Shown in pieces: positions 25,425-34,370 of a stretch of DNA of 64,000 bases. A model generated the notes under the pieces. The model was not told where the DNA came from. It searched no databases and saw only the letters and a list, made by a program, of their open reading frames with translations. The DNA is taken from positions 1 to 64,000 of the forward strand of contig NZ_JAMBPR010000045.1 of the NCBI RefSeq assembly GCF_024206475.1, in the 5' to 3' direction. Source of the DNA: Paraburkholderia sp. CNPSo 3274. GTDB taxonomy: Bacteria; Pseudomonadota; Gammaproteobacteria; Burkholderiales; Burkholderiaceae. Numbering within the stretch: position 1 is the first letter of the stretch; each line of letters opens with the position of its first letter. Position numbers and translations under genes: made by a program.

Positions 25425-25850
25425 CTGTTGTTCCCCAAACCTGACAAATAATGACCGGCACGTTGTGAATTAGAACAGCGTGAAACTGCGAAACGATCCG
25501 CTTGCCGATCTGGGCGGGCGTTTCGCGCGAAGCAGTATTACGCAGCGTAGGGCGTTTGTCATCCGCTAATGCCCGGGTGTATTTTCCGGGAGACAATTCC
25601 CTTTCAATTCGGATACGATCGGCATTTACGCGTTCGTTTTCCGGAAGTTCGTTGTTTTTTCACGTAATACGCTGAATTGGCCTGCCCCAAGCAAATTCGG
25701 GCCAGATTGAGACCTGATTCAGATGCAATCGCGAAAAAAAGGGGCAACCCGCCCCTTGCGCAACAGGACACCAGGCGGGACACCGCGCGCCGGGCGCGCC
25801 AGCCGTCGAAAACGCTGTCGCGCCCGTTCCCCGCGAAAAGAGATCTCCGC
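25425..25850. other. intergenic region with a possible minus-strand terminator
   Basis: 426 bp between divergent genes. At 25734-25757 the minus strand reads AAGGGGC, loop, GCCCCTT followed by five more T, an intrinsic-terminator-like structure facing leftward. No minus-strand gene is visible upstream of it. Open frames here start from TTG codons and have no family match. Confidence 0.4.
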
Positions 25851-26816
25851 TTGCAATCCTCCACCCACCGCCACCTGCGCGCCAATCTGCTGATGCTGAC
25901 CGCCGCCCTCATCTGGGGCTCGGCGTTCGTCGCCCAGCGCCTGAGCCTCGACGCCATCGGCCCGTTCCTGTTCACCGGCCTGCGCTTCCTGCTGGGCGCC
26001 GGCGTCGTCTCGGTCTTTTTGCTTGCACGCCGCGGCGCCAGCCGACGCTCCGCTACGGACAGCGGCAACACGGTGGCCCCGGCGCTGTTCAACGGCGCGC
26101 TGCTGCGCTCGGGCACCGTGCTCGGCCTCGTGCTGGCTGTCGCCATCTCGCTTCAGCAGATCGGACTCGGCTACACGAAGATCGCCAACGCCGGCTTCAT
26201 CAGTTCGCTCTATGTCGTGATCGTGCCGATGCTCGGCGTGCTGCTGCGCCATCGCACGGGAATCGGCACATGGGTCGGCGCCGCGCTCGCTGCGGTTGGG
26301 CTCTACTTCCTCAGCATCAACGAGCACTTTTCGGTGATGTACGGCGACTGGTACCAGCTCGGCTGCGCGCTCGTGATCTCGATCCAGGTCATGCTCGTGG
26401 GCCACTACGCGCCGCGCCACGACCCGCTCGCGCTTTCGATCGTGCAGTTCGTCGCCTGCGGCGTGGTGTGCCTCGCGATCGGGCTCGCGTGCGAACCGCT
26501 GCGCGCAGCCGACATCGTGCGCGCTGCGCCCACCATCCTCTATGGCGGCGCGCTTTCGGTGGGGATCGGATATACGCTGCAGGTCGTCGCGCAGCGCGAT
26601 GCGGCGCCCGCGCACGCCGCCGTGATCTTCAGTATGGAAGGCGTGTTTGCCGCGCTCGCGGGCTGGGCCGCACTCGGCGAAACGCTCACGCCGCGCGCAC
26701 TCGCCGGCTGCGTGCTCATGCTCGCCGGCTTGCTCGCTTGCCAACTCCTGCCGGCCTGGCAAGCGCGCATGCGCGCCCGGCAGCGCGCAACCACGCAACC
26801 TGCCGAAACGGCGTAA
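25851..26816 (+). CDS. DMT-superfamily EamA-type transporter
   Basis: About 10 membrane helices, 321 aa, two EamA repeats. Typical blocks are LLMLTAALIWGSAFVAQRLS at the first helix, IGLGYTKIANAGFISSLYVV in repeat 1, and VIFSMEGVFAALAGWAALGE in repeat 2. Probably an inner-membrane exporter of small metabolites or amino acids; substrate unknown. No ATG fits before residue 15 of the family pattern. The TTG at 25851 is chosen because AAAAGAGA lies 7 nt upstream; ATG at 25893 would truncate helix 1, and TTG at 25677 would add an unlikely basic extension. Confidence 0.82.
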   Translation: MQSSTHRHLRANLLMLTAALIWGSAFVAQRLSLDAIGPFLFTGLRFLLGAGVVSVFLLARRGASRRSATDSGNTVAPALFNGALLRSGTVLGLVLAVAISLQQIGLGYTKIANAGFISSLYVVIVPMLGVLLRHRTGIGTWVGAALAAVGLYFLSINEHFSVMYGDWYQLGCALVISIQVMLVGHYAPRHDPLALSIVQFVACGVVCLAIGLACEPLRAADIVRAAPTILYGGALSVGIGYTLQVVAQRDAAPAHAAVIFSMEGVFAALAGWAALGETLTPRALAGCVLMLAGLLACQLLPAWQARMRARQRATTQPAETA

Positions 26817-26866
26817 AGCGCGGCATGATTTTCTGGCGTTGATATCGCGCTCTGCACTTTTTCGAC

Positions 26867-26900
26867 AAATGGCGTCGCTCTCGAGCGACGCCATTTTTTT
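26867..26900 (+). terminator. intrinsic terminator after the EamA gene
   Basis: AAATGGCGTCGCT, loop ctcg, AGCGACGCCATTT and further T residues: a perfect 13-bp stem about 50 bp after the stop. Confidence 0.93.
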
Positions 26901-26901
26901 G

Positions 26902-27190
26902 TGTGGATAACGCGTGATTGCGCCGCGCCGAGCCAGGTTATCCACTCCCACCTCTGGACAACCTGGGGATGACCTGGCGAATGACCTGTGGACCACTTCT
27001 TGATAACTACGCGTCTGGCGTTGCGGCCTGAAAAGTTATCCCAGGAGCTCGCAACGCGTACAAGCTTTGTCCGCATGGCTATCCGTTTTGCATCGGTATG
27101 AACCGTCAGGCAATTTTCCTGTTGTCCACAGTTAATGCCAGGACTTGTTAACTGCTACTACTTATAAATATAAATACTGAAAAGACTATG
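26902..27190. other. cluster of DnaA-box-like 9-mers next to an AT-rich tract
   Basis: Part of a 600-bp gene-free region (26817-27420). TGTGGATAA at 26902-26910 is a perfect DnaA box (TTATCCACA) on the minus strand. TTATCCACT at 26938-26946 and TTGTCCACA at 27122-27130 each match 8 of 9. Weaker matches lie near 26953 and 26988. The tract around 27147-27185 (ACTTATAAATATAAATACTG) is strikingly AT-rich. The layout recalls a small origin-like or DnaA-titration locus, but no replication gene is adjacent and the function is unproven. Confidence 0.45.
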
Positions 27191-27354
27191 GGAAACACGC
27201 GACGTTCGCTGCGCTCGCGTGCTGCGCATTCGCGCAAGGTTATTCCACTCTGTGTTTCATCCCGCGTGAGAACACCGTCGACGAATCGCGGCAAGCCGGG
27301 CAACGCGCGTCGCGCGATCGATCTGCTTCGCGATGTTCATGACGGCAACGAATG

Positions 27355-27388
27355 AAAAAGGGCGTGCCTCCCGAGGAGACACGCCCTT
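27355..27388 (-). terminator. intrinsic terminator for the SIR2 gene
   Basis: On the minus strand, AAGGGCGTG, an inner CTCC/GGAG pair, CACGCCCTT then TTT. It lies 33 bp beyond the stop of the gene at 27421. Confidence 0.9.
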
Positions 27389-27420
27389 GCTGAATGCATC
27401 AAGTCAGAACACCGTCGTGG

Positions 27421-28200
27421 CTAGTCGCCTGCCATCATCCGCTCGATAGTCGGCTCGAGATCGAGCAAACCGACGGTCGCGGGCTTGGCCTCTACGACGC
27501 CGAAACATTCCGTGCGCTGCGGCGCCGGATCGACGAGGAAATTGCGCGCGTAATGCCCGCAACGCTCCGGCGGCAGAAGCCGCTCAGGCGGGATCACCTC
27601 GAACGCCGTCCCCACGGCGATGAAGAGATCGTCCGGCGTCATGTCGCGCTGAATGCGCCAGAGCGTTTCGTACTCGGGCGCAGCTTCATTGAAGAACACC
27701 ACGCCGGGCTTCACGCCCTCCACCTGCCCGCACGACGGACAGGCGGTTTGCGGATCGAGCGCGCGGCCGGACACGGGAAACCGATACTCGCAGTCGGTGC
27801 ACAGAAGCGAAATCATGTCGCCGTGCAGATGCGTCACCTGGCGCGCGCCGGCCTGCTCGAGCATGTCGTCGATGTTCTGCGTGACGAGATGCACGCGCTC
27901 GGTGCCCCAGGCGTTCTGCCACTTCGCGAGCCGTTCGTGGGCGGCGTTCGGGCGCGCGTCGCCGCATTCGGCGATGCGCTGGTTGTAGAAACGGAAAACC
28001 GCGGGCCGGTTGCGGCGCCACGTGAGGTAATTGCAGACTTCGTCGATGCTCGCGTGGGACCAGATGCCGTCGCCGGTGCGGAACGTCGAAATGCCGCTCT
28101 CCGCAGACAGCCCCGCACCGGAAAACACGAACAGGCGGGGTAGTCTGCCGGACTGCCCCGGTTGCCGGGATTGCGCCACGTTTGCCACTTTCGCCTCCAT
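27421..28200 (-). CDS. SIR2-family NAD-dependent protein deacylase
   Basis: Sirtuin, 259 aa, removing acyl groups from lysines with NAD. The motifs are complete: GAGLSAESGIS (NAD site, residues 28-38), TQNIDDMLEQAG, the catalytic His in THLHGD, and a four-Cys zinc site (CTDC and CPSC). Typical bacterial length. No signal peptide, so cytoplasmic. The ATG at 28200 is used although no strong ribosome-binding site is seen. Protein targets cannot be inferred; it is monocistronic. Confidence 0.92.
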   Translation of the reverse strand: MEAKVANVAQSRQPGQSGRLPRLFVFSGAGLSAESGISTFRTGDGIWSHASIDEVCNYLTWRRNRPAVFRFYNQRIAECGDARPNAAHERLAKWQNAWGTERVHLVTQNIDDMLEQAGARQVTHLHGDMISLLCTDCEYRFPVSGRALDPQTACPSCGQVEGVKPGVVFFNEAAPEYETLWRIQRDMTPDDLFIAVGTAFEVIPPERLLPPERCGHYARNFLVDPAPQRTECFGVVEAKPATVGLLDLEPTIERMMAGD

Positions 28201-28395
28201 GATCGAACGGCGACATTATGACCGTCCAGCGGTGTTTCGGCAGAGGTTCGCAAAGGCGGACAGGCGCAGGGCCCCAACGAGCGCGTTGCGCGCCCTCAGA
28301 AGCGGCGCAACGCGTCTGGCCATCCCAGCCCATGCACCGAACCGCGGCAGCCGCCTGAGCGACCTCTCAGCGCCTTCTGCTGCGATCGACCCAAC

Positions 28396-28428
28396 AAAAA
28401 GGGGATGCCGCAATGGCATCCCCTTTTT
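28396..28428. terminator. intrinsic terminator after glmS
   Basis: AAAAAGGGGATGCC, loop gcaat, GGCATCCCCTTTTT: a perfect 14-bp stem with A and T flanks, 30 bp beyond the glmS stop on the minus strand. Confidence 0.93.
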
Positions 28429-28458
28429 CCACATACGGCGATCAACGCGCGAACAACC

Positions 28459-30285
28459 TCACTCCACCGTCACCGACTTCGCGAGATTGCGCGGCTTGTC
28501 CACGTCGGTGCCGCGCACGCACGCCGTGTGATACGCGAGCAGTTGCAGCGGCACGACGTGCAGGATCGGCGAAAGCAGCCCGTAGTGTTCCGGCATGCGG
28601 ATCACGTGGATGCCGTCTTCGCTCGTGATGTGCGTATCGGCATCGGCGAACACGTACAGCTGGCCGCCGCGCGCGCGCACTTCCTGCATGTTCGACTTGA
28701 GCTTCTCGAGCAGCGCGTCGTTGGGCGCCACCGTCACCACGGGCATCGCCTCGGTCACGAGCGCAAGCGGCCCGTGCTTGAGTTCGCCGGCCGGATACGC
28801 CTCGGCGTGGATGTACGAGATTTCCTTGAGCTTGAGCGCGCCTTCGAGCGCGATCGGGTAATGCAGCCCGCGCCCGAGGAACAACGCGTTTTCCTTGCGC
28901 GCGAACTCTTCGGACCACGCGATGATCTGCGGCTCAAGCGCGAGCACGCCGTTGAGCGCGGCCGGCAGGTGACGCAGCAGTTTCAGGTACGCGGTTTCCT
29001 GTTCCGCATTCACATGGCCGCGCAGCTTGCCGAGCGTGACGGCGAGAATGAAGAGGCCGACGAGCTGCGTGGTGAACGCCTTCGTCGACGCCACGCCGAT
29101 CTCGCGCCCTGCGTGCGTGAGGAACTTGAGCGCCGTGAGCCGCACCATCGCGCTCGTCGCCACGTTGCACACCGCGAGCGTGTGCTCCATGCCTAGCGAC
29201 TGCGCGTGCTTGAGCGCGGCGAGCGTGTCGGCGGTTTCGCCCGACTGCGAGATCGTCACGACGAGCGCGCGCGGATTCGGCACCGACTCGCGGTAGCGGT
29301 ATTCGCTCGCGATCTCGACATCGGTACGGATCTTCGCCACGGATTCGAGCCAGTACTTCGCCGTGAGGCCAGCGTAATAGCTCGTACCGCACGCGAGAAT
29401 CAAAATGCTGTCGATGCCCTTGAACACTTCGCCCGCGTTCTCGCCGAAGAGTTCGGGCGTGAAGGCGTCAGTGGCGGGAATCGTGTCGGAGATCGCGCGC
29501 GGCTGCTCGAAGATTTCCTTCTGCATGTAGTGGCGGTACGGGCCGAGATCGACCGCGCCGCCGTAGGCGCCATAGGCCTGCACGTCGCGCACTTCGCGCG
29601 TCACGATGTTGCCGGCGCGATCGGCAATGCGCACGCCTTCCAGCGTGATCTCGCACACATCGCCTTCTTCCAGATAGCTGATGTGCTCGGCACTCCCCGC
29701 AATGGCGAGCCCATCCGACGCAATGAAATTCTCACCCTTGCCATAGCCCACCACGAGCGGAGAACCGGCGCGCGCGCCGACCACCGTATGCGGCTGGCTC
29801 TTGTGCACCACGCCGATCGCATACGCGCCCGCGAGCTGCTGCACGGCCGCGCGCACGGCGGCGAACAGGTCGCCTTGATAAAGGCTGTGGATCAGATGGG
29901 CGATCACTTCGGTGTCGGTCTGCGAAACAAATTCGTAGCCCTTCGCCCGCAGCATGTCGCGCAGCGACTCGTAGTTCTCGATGATGCCGTTGTGCACGAT
30001 CGCGAGCGTGTCGCGCGAGAAGATCGGATGCGCGTTGTTCACCGTGGGCGCGCCGTGCGTGGCCCAGCGCGTATGCGCGATGCCGGTCACGCCTTCGAAG
30101 TGCGCCTCGCGCACCTGCTCGTCGAGCTCGGCCACGCGCGCCACGCTGCGCACGCGCCGCGGGCCGTCGGCCGTCACGACGGCCACGCCGCACGAGTCGT
30201 AGCCGCGATATTCGAGCCGCCGCAGTCCTTCGATCAGGACGGGAACGATGTTACGAAGCGCTACCGCGCCGACGATGCCGCACAT
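28459..30285 (-). CDS. glmS: glutamine--fructose-6-phosphate aminotransferase
   Basis: Makes glucosamine-6-phosphate from fructose-6-phosphate and glutamine, the first step towards UDP-GlcNAc. 608 aa. An N-terminal class-II glutaminase domain has the catalytic Cys directly after Met (MCGIVGAVALRN). Two SIS sugar-isomerase domains follow (ILACGTSYYAGLTAKYWLES, TISQSGETADTLAAL), and the C-terminus ends in LAKSVTVE with the conserved Lys. The ATG at 30285 places Cys at position 2 as the mechanism demands. It follows glmU by 77 bp on the same strand, so the two are probably co-expressed. No glmS ribozyme is seen in the 77-bp gap. Confidence 0.97.
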   Translation of the reverse strand: MCGIVGAVALRNIVPVLIEGLRRLEYRGYDSCGVAVVTADGPRRVRSVARVAELDEQVREAHFEGVTGIAHTRWATHGAPTVNNAHPIFSRDTLAIVHNGIIENYESLRDMLRAKGYEFVSQTDTEVIAHLIHSLYQGDLFAAVRAAVQQLAGAYAIGVVHKSQPHTVVGARAGSPLVVGYGKGENFIASDGLAIAGSAEHISYLEEGDVCEITLEGVRIADRAGNIVTREVRDVQAYGAYGGAVDLGPYRHYMQKEIFEQPRAISDTIPATDAFTPELFGENAGEVFKGIDSILILACGTSYYAGLTAKYWLESVAKIRTDVEIASEYRYRESVPNPRALVVTISQSGETADTLAALKHAQSLGMEHTLAVCNVATSAMVRLTALKFLTHAGREIGVASTKAFTTQLVGLFILAVTLGKLRGHVNAEQETAYLKLLRHLPAALNGVLALEPQIIAWSEEFARKENALFLGRGLHYPIALEGALKLKEISYIHAEAYPAGELKHGPLALVTEAMPVVTVAPNDALLEKLKSNMQEVRARGGQLYVFADADTHITSEDGIHVIRMPEHYGLLSPILHVVPLQLLAYHTACVRGTDVDKPRNLAKSVTVE

Positions 30286-30362
30286 GGATTCGATCCTTTG
30301 CAATGAGAGGCGTGGGCGCCGCGCGCTTGTCGCGCGAAATGGAGCGCCCGAGATTCAACCGT

Positions 30363-31724
30363 TCAGTTCTTTTTCTTCACCGGGCGAACGTAGCCGGCTT
30401 TCGCGATCTGCGTTTTTTCGTTGAGCGCGAGCGTGGCTTCCGGCACGTCCTTCCACACCGTCGTGCCCGCCGCGATGGTCACGCCGCGGCCCACGCGCAC
30501 AGGCGCAACGAACTGCGTATCCGAACCCACGAACACGTTGTCTTCGATGATCGTGCGGTGCTTGTTCGCGCCGTCGTAATTGCAGGTGATGGTGCCCGCG
30601 CCGATGTTCACGCCCGCGCCGACGTCGGCGTCGCCTATGTAGCTCAGGTGATTCGCCTTCGAGCCCACGCCGATGTTCGCGTTCTTCACCTCGACGAAGT
30701 TGCCCACGTGCACGTCGTCGGCCAGCTTCGCGCCGGGACGCAGACGGGCATACGGCCCGAGCACCGCGTTCGCGCCGACCGCCGCGTTTTCGATATGCGT
30801 GTAGGCGTCCACGCGTGTACCCGCGCCGATCGACGCGCTGCGAATTACACAGTTCGGGCCCACGCTCACGTTGTCCGCTAGCGTCACCTCGCCTTCGAAT
30901 ACGCAGTTCACGTCGATGAACACGTCGCGCCCGCAGTTAAGCGAGCCGCGCACGTCGATGCGCGCCGGGTCCGCGAGCGTCACACCCGCCACGAGCAGCG
31001 CCTCGGCCACCGTGCGCTGATGCACGCGCTCGAGTTCGGCGAGCTGTTGCTTGCTATTCACGCCGAGCGTTTCCCATTCGTCGTCGGGCTGCGCGGTCAC
31101 GGCCGGATGACCGGCGGCGATCGCGGCTTCCACGACGTCGGTGAGGTAATACTCGCCCTGCGCGTTGTCGTTCTTCAGCGCGGCGAGCCACCCCGCGAGC
31201 GGCGCGGTAGGCGTCACGACGATACCCGTGTTGATCTCGGCGATCTTGCGTTGCGCTTCGTTCGCGTCCTTCTGCTCGACGATGCGCTCGACCTTGCCTG
31301 CAGCGTCGCGCACGATGCGGCCGTAACCGGTCGGATCGTCGAGCGTGACGGTGAGGATGCCGTAACCGTTCTCACCGGCGGTGTCGACGAGACGCTTGAG
31401 CGTGGAAGTGCGCGTGAGCGGCACGTCGCCGTAGAGCACGAGCGTGGGCACGTTCGCGTCGAGCAGCGGCAGCGCCTGCGCGAGCGCATGGCCCGTGCCG
31501 AGCTGCTGCGCCTGCAGCGCGAACTGGACGTCGGGCGCGCCAACGGCTTCGCGCACGGCTTCGCCGCCATGGCCGACCACGACGACGAGCCGGGTGGGCG
31601 AAAGCGTGCGGGCAGTATCGATGACGTGCGAGAGGAGCGGCTTGCCGGCGAGCGGATGGAGCACTTTCGGCAGCGCGGAGTGCATGCGTTTGCCCATGCC
31701 TGCCGCGAGGATCACGATGTTCAT
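30363..31724 (-). CDS. glmU: bifunctional GlcNAc-1-P uridyltransferase / GlcN-1-P acetyltransferase
   Basis: Final two steps of UDP-GlcNAc synthesis. 453 aa. The N-terminal nucleotidyltransferase domain starts with MNIVILAAGMGKRM (G-x-G-x-R type). The C-terminal left-handed beta-helix (from about 250) has hexapeptide repeats and the acetyltransferase block GAGTITCNYDGANKHRTIIE. The ATG at 31724 is the family start; the open frame extends upstream but has no match. Upstream partner of glmS. Confidence 0.97.
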   Translation of the reverse strand: MNIVILAAGMGKRMHSALPKVLHPLAGKPLLSHVIDTARTLSPTRLVVVVGHGGEAVREAVGAPDVQFALQAQQLGTGHALAQALPLLDANVPTLVLYGDVPLTRTSTLKRLVDTAGENGYGILTVTLDDPTGYGRIVRDAAGKVERIVEQKDANEAQRKIAEINTGIVVTPTAPLAGWLAALKNDNAQGEYYLTDVVEAAIAAGHPAVTAQPDDEWETLGVNSKQQLAELERVHQRTVAEALLVAGVTLADPARIDVRGSLNCGRDVFIDVNCVFEGEVTLADNVSVGPNCVIRSASIGAGTRVDAYTHIENAAVGANAVLGPYARLRPGAKLADDVHVGNFVEVKNANIGVGSKANHLSYIGDADVGAGVNIGAGTITCNYDGANKHRTIIEDNVFVGSDTQFVAPVRVGRGVTIAAGTTVWKDVPEATLALNEKTQIAKAGYVRPVKKKN

Positions 31725-31862
31725 TGCATCAGTGACTGGATGAGGAATGAAGCGGCTGATTTTAGCATGCGGGATATCCCCGACACGCCGGCCGGCCGGG
31801 CTCTCGTGCCCCGATAAACACTGTTTTACAACTGTTTTTTTTCGGACTGGCGGCCAGAAGTC

Positions 31863-31890
31863 AAAAACGCTCCGATGCGGGGTCGGAGCG
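31863..31890 (-). terminator. intrinsic terminator after ttcA
   Basis: On the minus strand CGCTCCGA, 7-nt loop, TCGGAGCG, then TTTTT. It lies 36 bp beyond the ttcA stop and separates ttcA from glmU. Confidence 0.88.
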
Positions 31891-31926
31891 CTTGAGGCGA
31901 ACCGCAGGGGCGGCTTGACGTGTGGC

Positions 31927-32898
31927 TCAAAGATCGTCGAACGGCGTGAACTTGATTGCCGTGCCTTGCGCGGGCGCCGGGTCTGTTGCGCACGGCTCTT
32001 CGTCGAACGCGATGTCGCCGGCCGAATCGGCCACGCCCGTCGCGCGCAGGTCCGCGAAGTTGAACAGGTTCGCGTCCATGAGGTGCGACGGCACGACGTT
32101 GCCGAGCGCGTTGAACATGTTCTCCACGCGGCCCGGGAAGCGCTTGTCCCACTCACGGATCAACGCCTTCATCTCCGCGCGCTTCAGATTCGGCTGGCTG
32201 CCGCACAGGTTGCACGGAATGATCGGGAATTCGCGCAGCACCGCGTACTTCTCGAGATCGGTTTCCTTCACGTAGGCAAGCGGCCGGATCACGACATTCC
32301 TGCCGTCGTCCGACTGCAGTTTGGGCGGCATGCCCTTGAGCTTGCCGCCGTAGAACAGGTTCAGCAGCAGCGTCTGAAGGATGTCGTCGCGATGGTGACC
32401 GAGCGCGATCTTGGTCGCGCCCAGTTCGCCCGCCACGCGGTACAGAATGCCGCGGCGCAGACGCGAACACAGCGAGCATGTCGTCTTGCCCTCGGGCACG
32501 AGGCGCTTGACGATGCTGTACGTGTCCTGGTTCTCGATGTGGTACGGCACGCCCACGCGGTCGAGATATTCGGGCAGCACGTGCTCCGGAAAGCCCGGCT
32601 GCTTCTGGTCGAGATTCACGGCCACGATGTCGAAGTCGATCGGCGCGCGCTCGCGCAGGCGCAGCAGCACGTCGAGCATCGCGTAACTGTCCTTGCCGCC
32701 CGAAAGGCAGACCATGACCTTGTCGCCGTTCTCGATCATGTTGTAGTCGCCGATCGCCTGGCCGACCTGACGCACGATGCGCTTGAACAGCTTGTTGTTC
32801 TCGTAGGCTTCCTTCTGCTCGCGGCGCGTGAGCGTCTGGCGGCCCGTCTCTTCAGTCGCGGCGTCCTCGCCGACGGGTAGCGTTTCGGGGGCGTTCAT
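31927..32898 (-). CDS. ttcA: tRNA 2-thiocytidine(32) synthetase TtcA
   Basis: ATP- and Fe-S-dependent enzyme that installs 2-thiocytidine at tRNA position 32. 323 aa. PP-loop motif CLSGGKDSYAMLDVL near residue 65, and two CxxC pairs typical of TtcA, CSLC (in KTTCSLCSRL) and CNLC (in IPCNLCGSQ). GHHRDDILQTLLLNLFYGGK is a family signature. The folB stop lies just 3 bp before its ATG, so the two genes are co-transcribed. Confidence 0.96.
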   Translation of the reverse strand: MNAPETLPVGEDAATEETGRQTLTRREQKEAYENNKLFKRIVRQVGQAIGDYNMIENGDKVMVCLSGGKDSYAMLDVLLRLRERAPIDFDIVAVNLDQKQPGFPEHVLPEYLDRVGVPYHIENQDTYSIVKRLVPEGKTTCSLCSRLRRGILYRVAGELGATKIALGHHRDDILQTLLLNLFYGGKLKGMPPKLQSDDGRNVVIRPLAYVKETDLEKYAVLREFPIIPCNLCGSQPNLKRAEMKALIREWDKRFPGRVENMFNALGNVVPSHLMDANLFNFADLRATGVADSAGDIAFDEEPCATDPAPAQGTAIKFTPFDDL

Positions 32899-32901
32899 GA
32901 A

Positions 32902-33297
32902 TCAGTCCTCTTTGATGCGAAAGACCTCGACGCCCACCGCGTCGCAGTCCGGATAAACGTCGGGCTTCTCGGTCGAGACGCGCACCGCGCGCACGAGTTC
33001 GTGCGAAAGCAGCGCCGCGGCGAGATCGTCGCAGAGCGTCTCCTGCAGATGGATATGGCCACGGCCCACGCGTTCGGCAACGGTCGAGCGCATGAAGTCG
33101 TAGTCCACGACTTCGCGCAGCTTGTCCTCGTGCGGCGTGGTCGAAGCGAGCGGCACGAACAGATCGACATTGATGACGACGCGCTGTTCGCCGCGCTTCT
33201 CGAAGTCATGCACGCCGATGTTGATATGCACTTCGTAGTCGCGCAGGAAAAGCCGGCGGCAATCGGCGAGCCGGGGGTGAAGCAAAACGGTGGACAT
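32902..33297 (-). CDS. folB: dihydroneopterin aldolase
   Basis: Folate-pathway aldolase, 131 aa: 7,8-dihydroneopterin to 6-hydroxymethyl-dihydropterin. Family blocks: LFLRDYEVHINIGVHDFEKR near residue 17 and the conserved Glu/Lys positions in LQETLCDDLA and VRVSTEKPDVYPDC. Length typical. Immediately upstream of ttcA, and 202 bp downstream of the pteridine-reductase-like SDR gene; all are on the minus strand. Confidence 0.93.
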   Translation of the reverse strand: MSTVLLHPRLADCRRLFLRDYEVHINIGVHDFEKRGEQRVVINVDLFVPLASTTPHEDKLREVVDYDFMRSTVAERVGRGHIHLQETLCDDLAAALLSHELVRAVRVSTEKPDVYPDCDAVGVEVFRIKED

Positions 33298-33499
33298 GTC
33301 GGTTCCAGTCGATAAAAGCGTGCGTTCTCTCGCACGTATGCCGGCGCGGCGCGCCCGGCGGGTCGTTCAGCCGGTCTGCAAAGCCGCTCGTGCGCGGCGG
33401 CCTGCGTTCCTTTGTCTTCGTCAGCACCGCTGGCTCGCAGTCCTGCGCGCAGCGGGCTATGCATTTAGTTGCAAATTTTGACGCAACTACGCCTGGGCG

Positions 33500-34357
33500 T
33501 CAGCCGCCCGTCAAAAACATCACGTCGCGCGGCAGCGGCACGAGGTGCTGGCCGCCGTCCACGACGAGCGTCGTGCCGGTCACCCCTGCTGCCCGCGCGA
33601 GATACAGCGCGGCTTCCACGAGATCGGCGGGCCGCGACGCGCGCTTGAGCGGCGTGACCTGGTGCGCGGCGGCGAAGCTCTCCGGCGTCTGGTCGCCCGA
33701 GCGCAGCGTGAGGCCGGGCGCGAGCCCCACCACGCGCACCTTCGGCGCGAGCGCCTGGGCGAGCGCGACGGTGGCGTTCTGCAACGCGGCCTTCGTCAGC
33801 GTGTACGACAGATAGTCGGGATTCATGTTGTACAGCTTCTGGTCGAGCACGTTGATCACACACGTGCGCAGCATCTCGTCGTCCGCCGCCGCCTCGGGCG
33901 TTGCCTCGTACAGCATGCGCGAGAGCACGAGAGGCGCGCCCACGTTGATCGCCATCATTTGCAGCAGCTTCGTGTAGCCCACATCCTGCGCGGTGTCCTC
34001 TTCGAAGCGCGAGGCATTGTTGAGCACGCACGCGGGACGGCCGAGCGCCGCTGTGCAGTCCGGCACGAGCCGCGCCACCTGGGCTTCGTCGCCGAGGTCG
34101 GCGTGCAGCGCCACGGCCCGGCGGCCCAGCGCCGCGATCCGCGCGACGACTTCGTCGGCCGCCTCGCGCGACTCGCCGTAATGGACCGCGACGTCCCAGC
34201 CGCGCGCCGCAAAGCCGAGCGATAGCTCGCGGCCAATGCGGCGTGCTCCACCCGTCACCAGCACGACGGGCGTCTGGGCGTCAGAATCGGGGCGCGATCC
34301 TTCGCCGGATGCGCTCATGTCGGCGTCAGCCGGGCGGATGCCGGGAGTTACGCTCAT
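33500..34357 (-). CDS. SDR oxidoreductase, pteridine-reductase (FolM)-like
   Basis: Short-chain dehydrogenase, 285 aa, with an extra N-terminal stretch of about 28 residues before the Rossmann motif (VLVTGGARRIGRELSL). NNAS and the active-site Y-T-L-T-K (in DYLSYTLTKAALQ) are present. GGARRIGR and LDQKLYNMNPDYLSY resemble FolM/PTR1-type dihydropteridine reductases, and the neighbour folB supports a pterin substrate. Cofactor and substrate remain inferred. Divergent from the methyltransferase gene with only 13 bp between starts; an internal ATG (MSASGEG, residue 14) is an alternative start that would relieve the crowding. Confidence 0.8.
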   Translation of the reverse strand: MSVTPGIRPADADMSASGEGSRPDSDAQTPVVLVTGGARRIGRELSLGFAARGWDVAVHYGESREAADEVVARIAALGRRAVALHADLGDEAQVARLVPDCTAALGRPACVLNNASRFEEDTAQDVGYTKLLQMMAINVGAPLVLSRMLYEATPEAAADDEMLRTCVINVLDQKLYNMNPDYLSYTLTKAALQNATVALAQALAPKVRVVGLAPGLTLRSGDQTPESFAAAHQVTPLKRASRPADLVEAALYLARAAGVTGTTLVVDGGQHLVPLPRDVMFLTGG

Positions 34358-34370
34358 TTACAATACCGGG

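Noticed and set aside
25677..25850. Longer EamA start
   Set aside because: The extension starts at TTG, is basic and low-complexity, and crosses a terminator-like hairpin; the later TTG with AAAAGAGA fits better.
26817..27420. True replication origin (oriC or second-chromosome origin)
   Set aside because: No dnaA, dnaN, rpmH, parAB or rep gene is near, and only one box is perfect; kept only as a DnaA-box cluster.
30286..30362. glmS ribozyme
   Set aside because: The 77-bp gap is too short and lacks the ribozyme core; glmS ribozymes are a Firmicutes feature.
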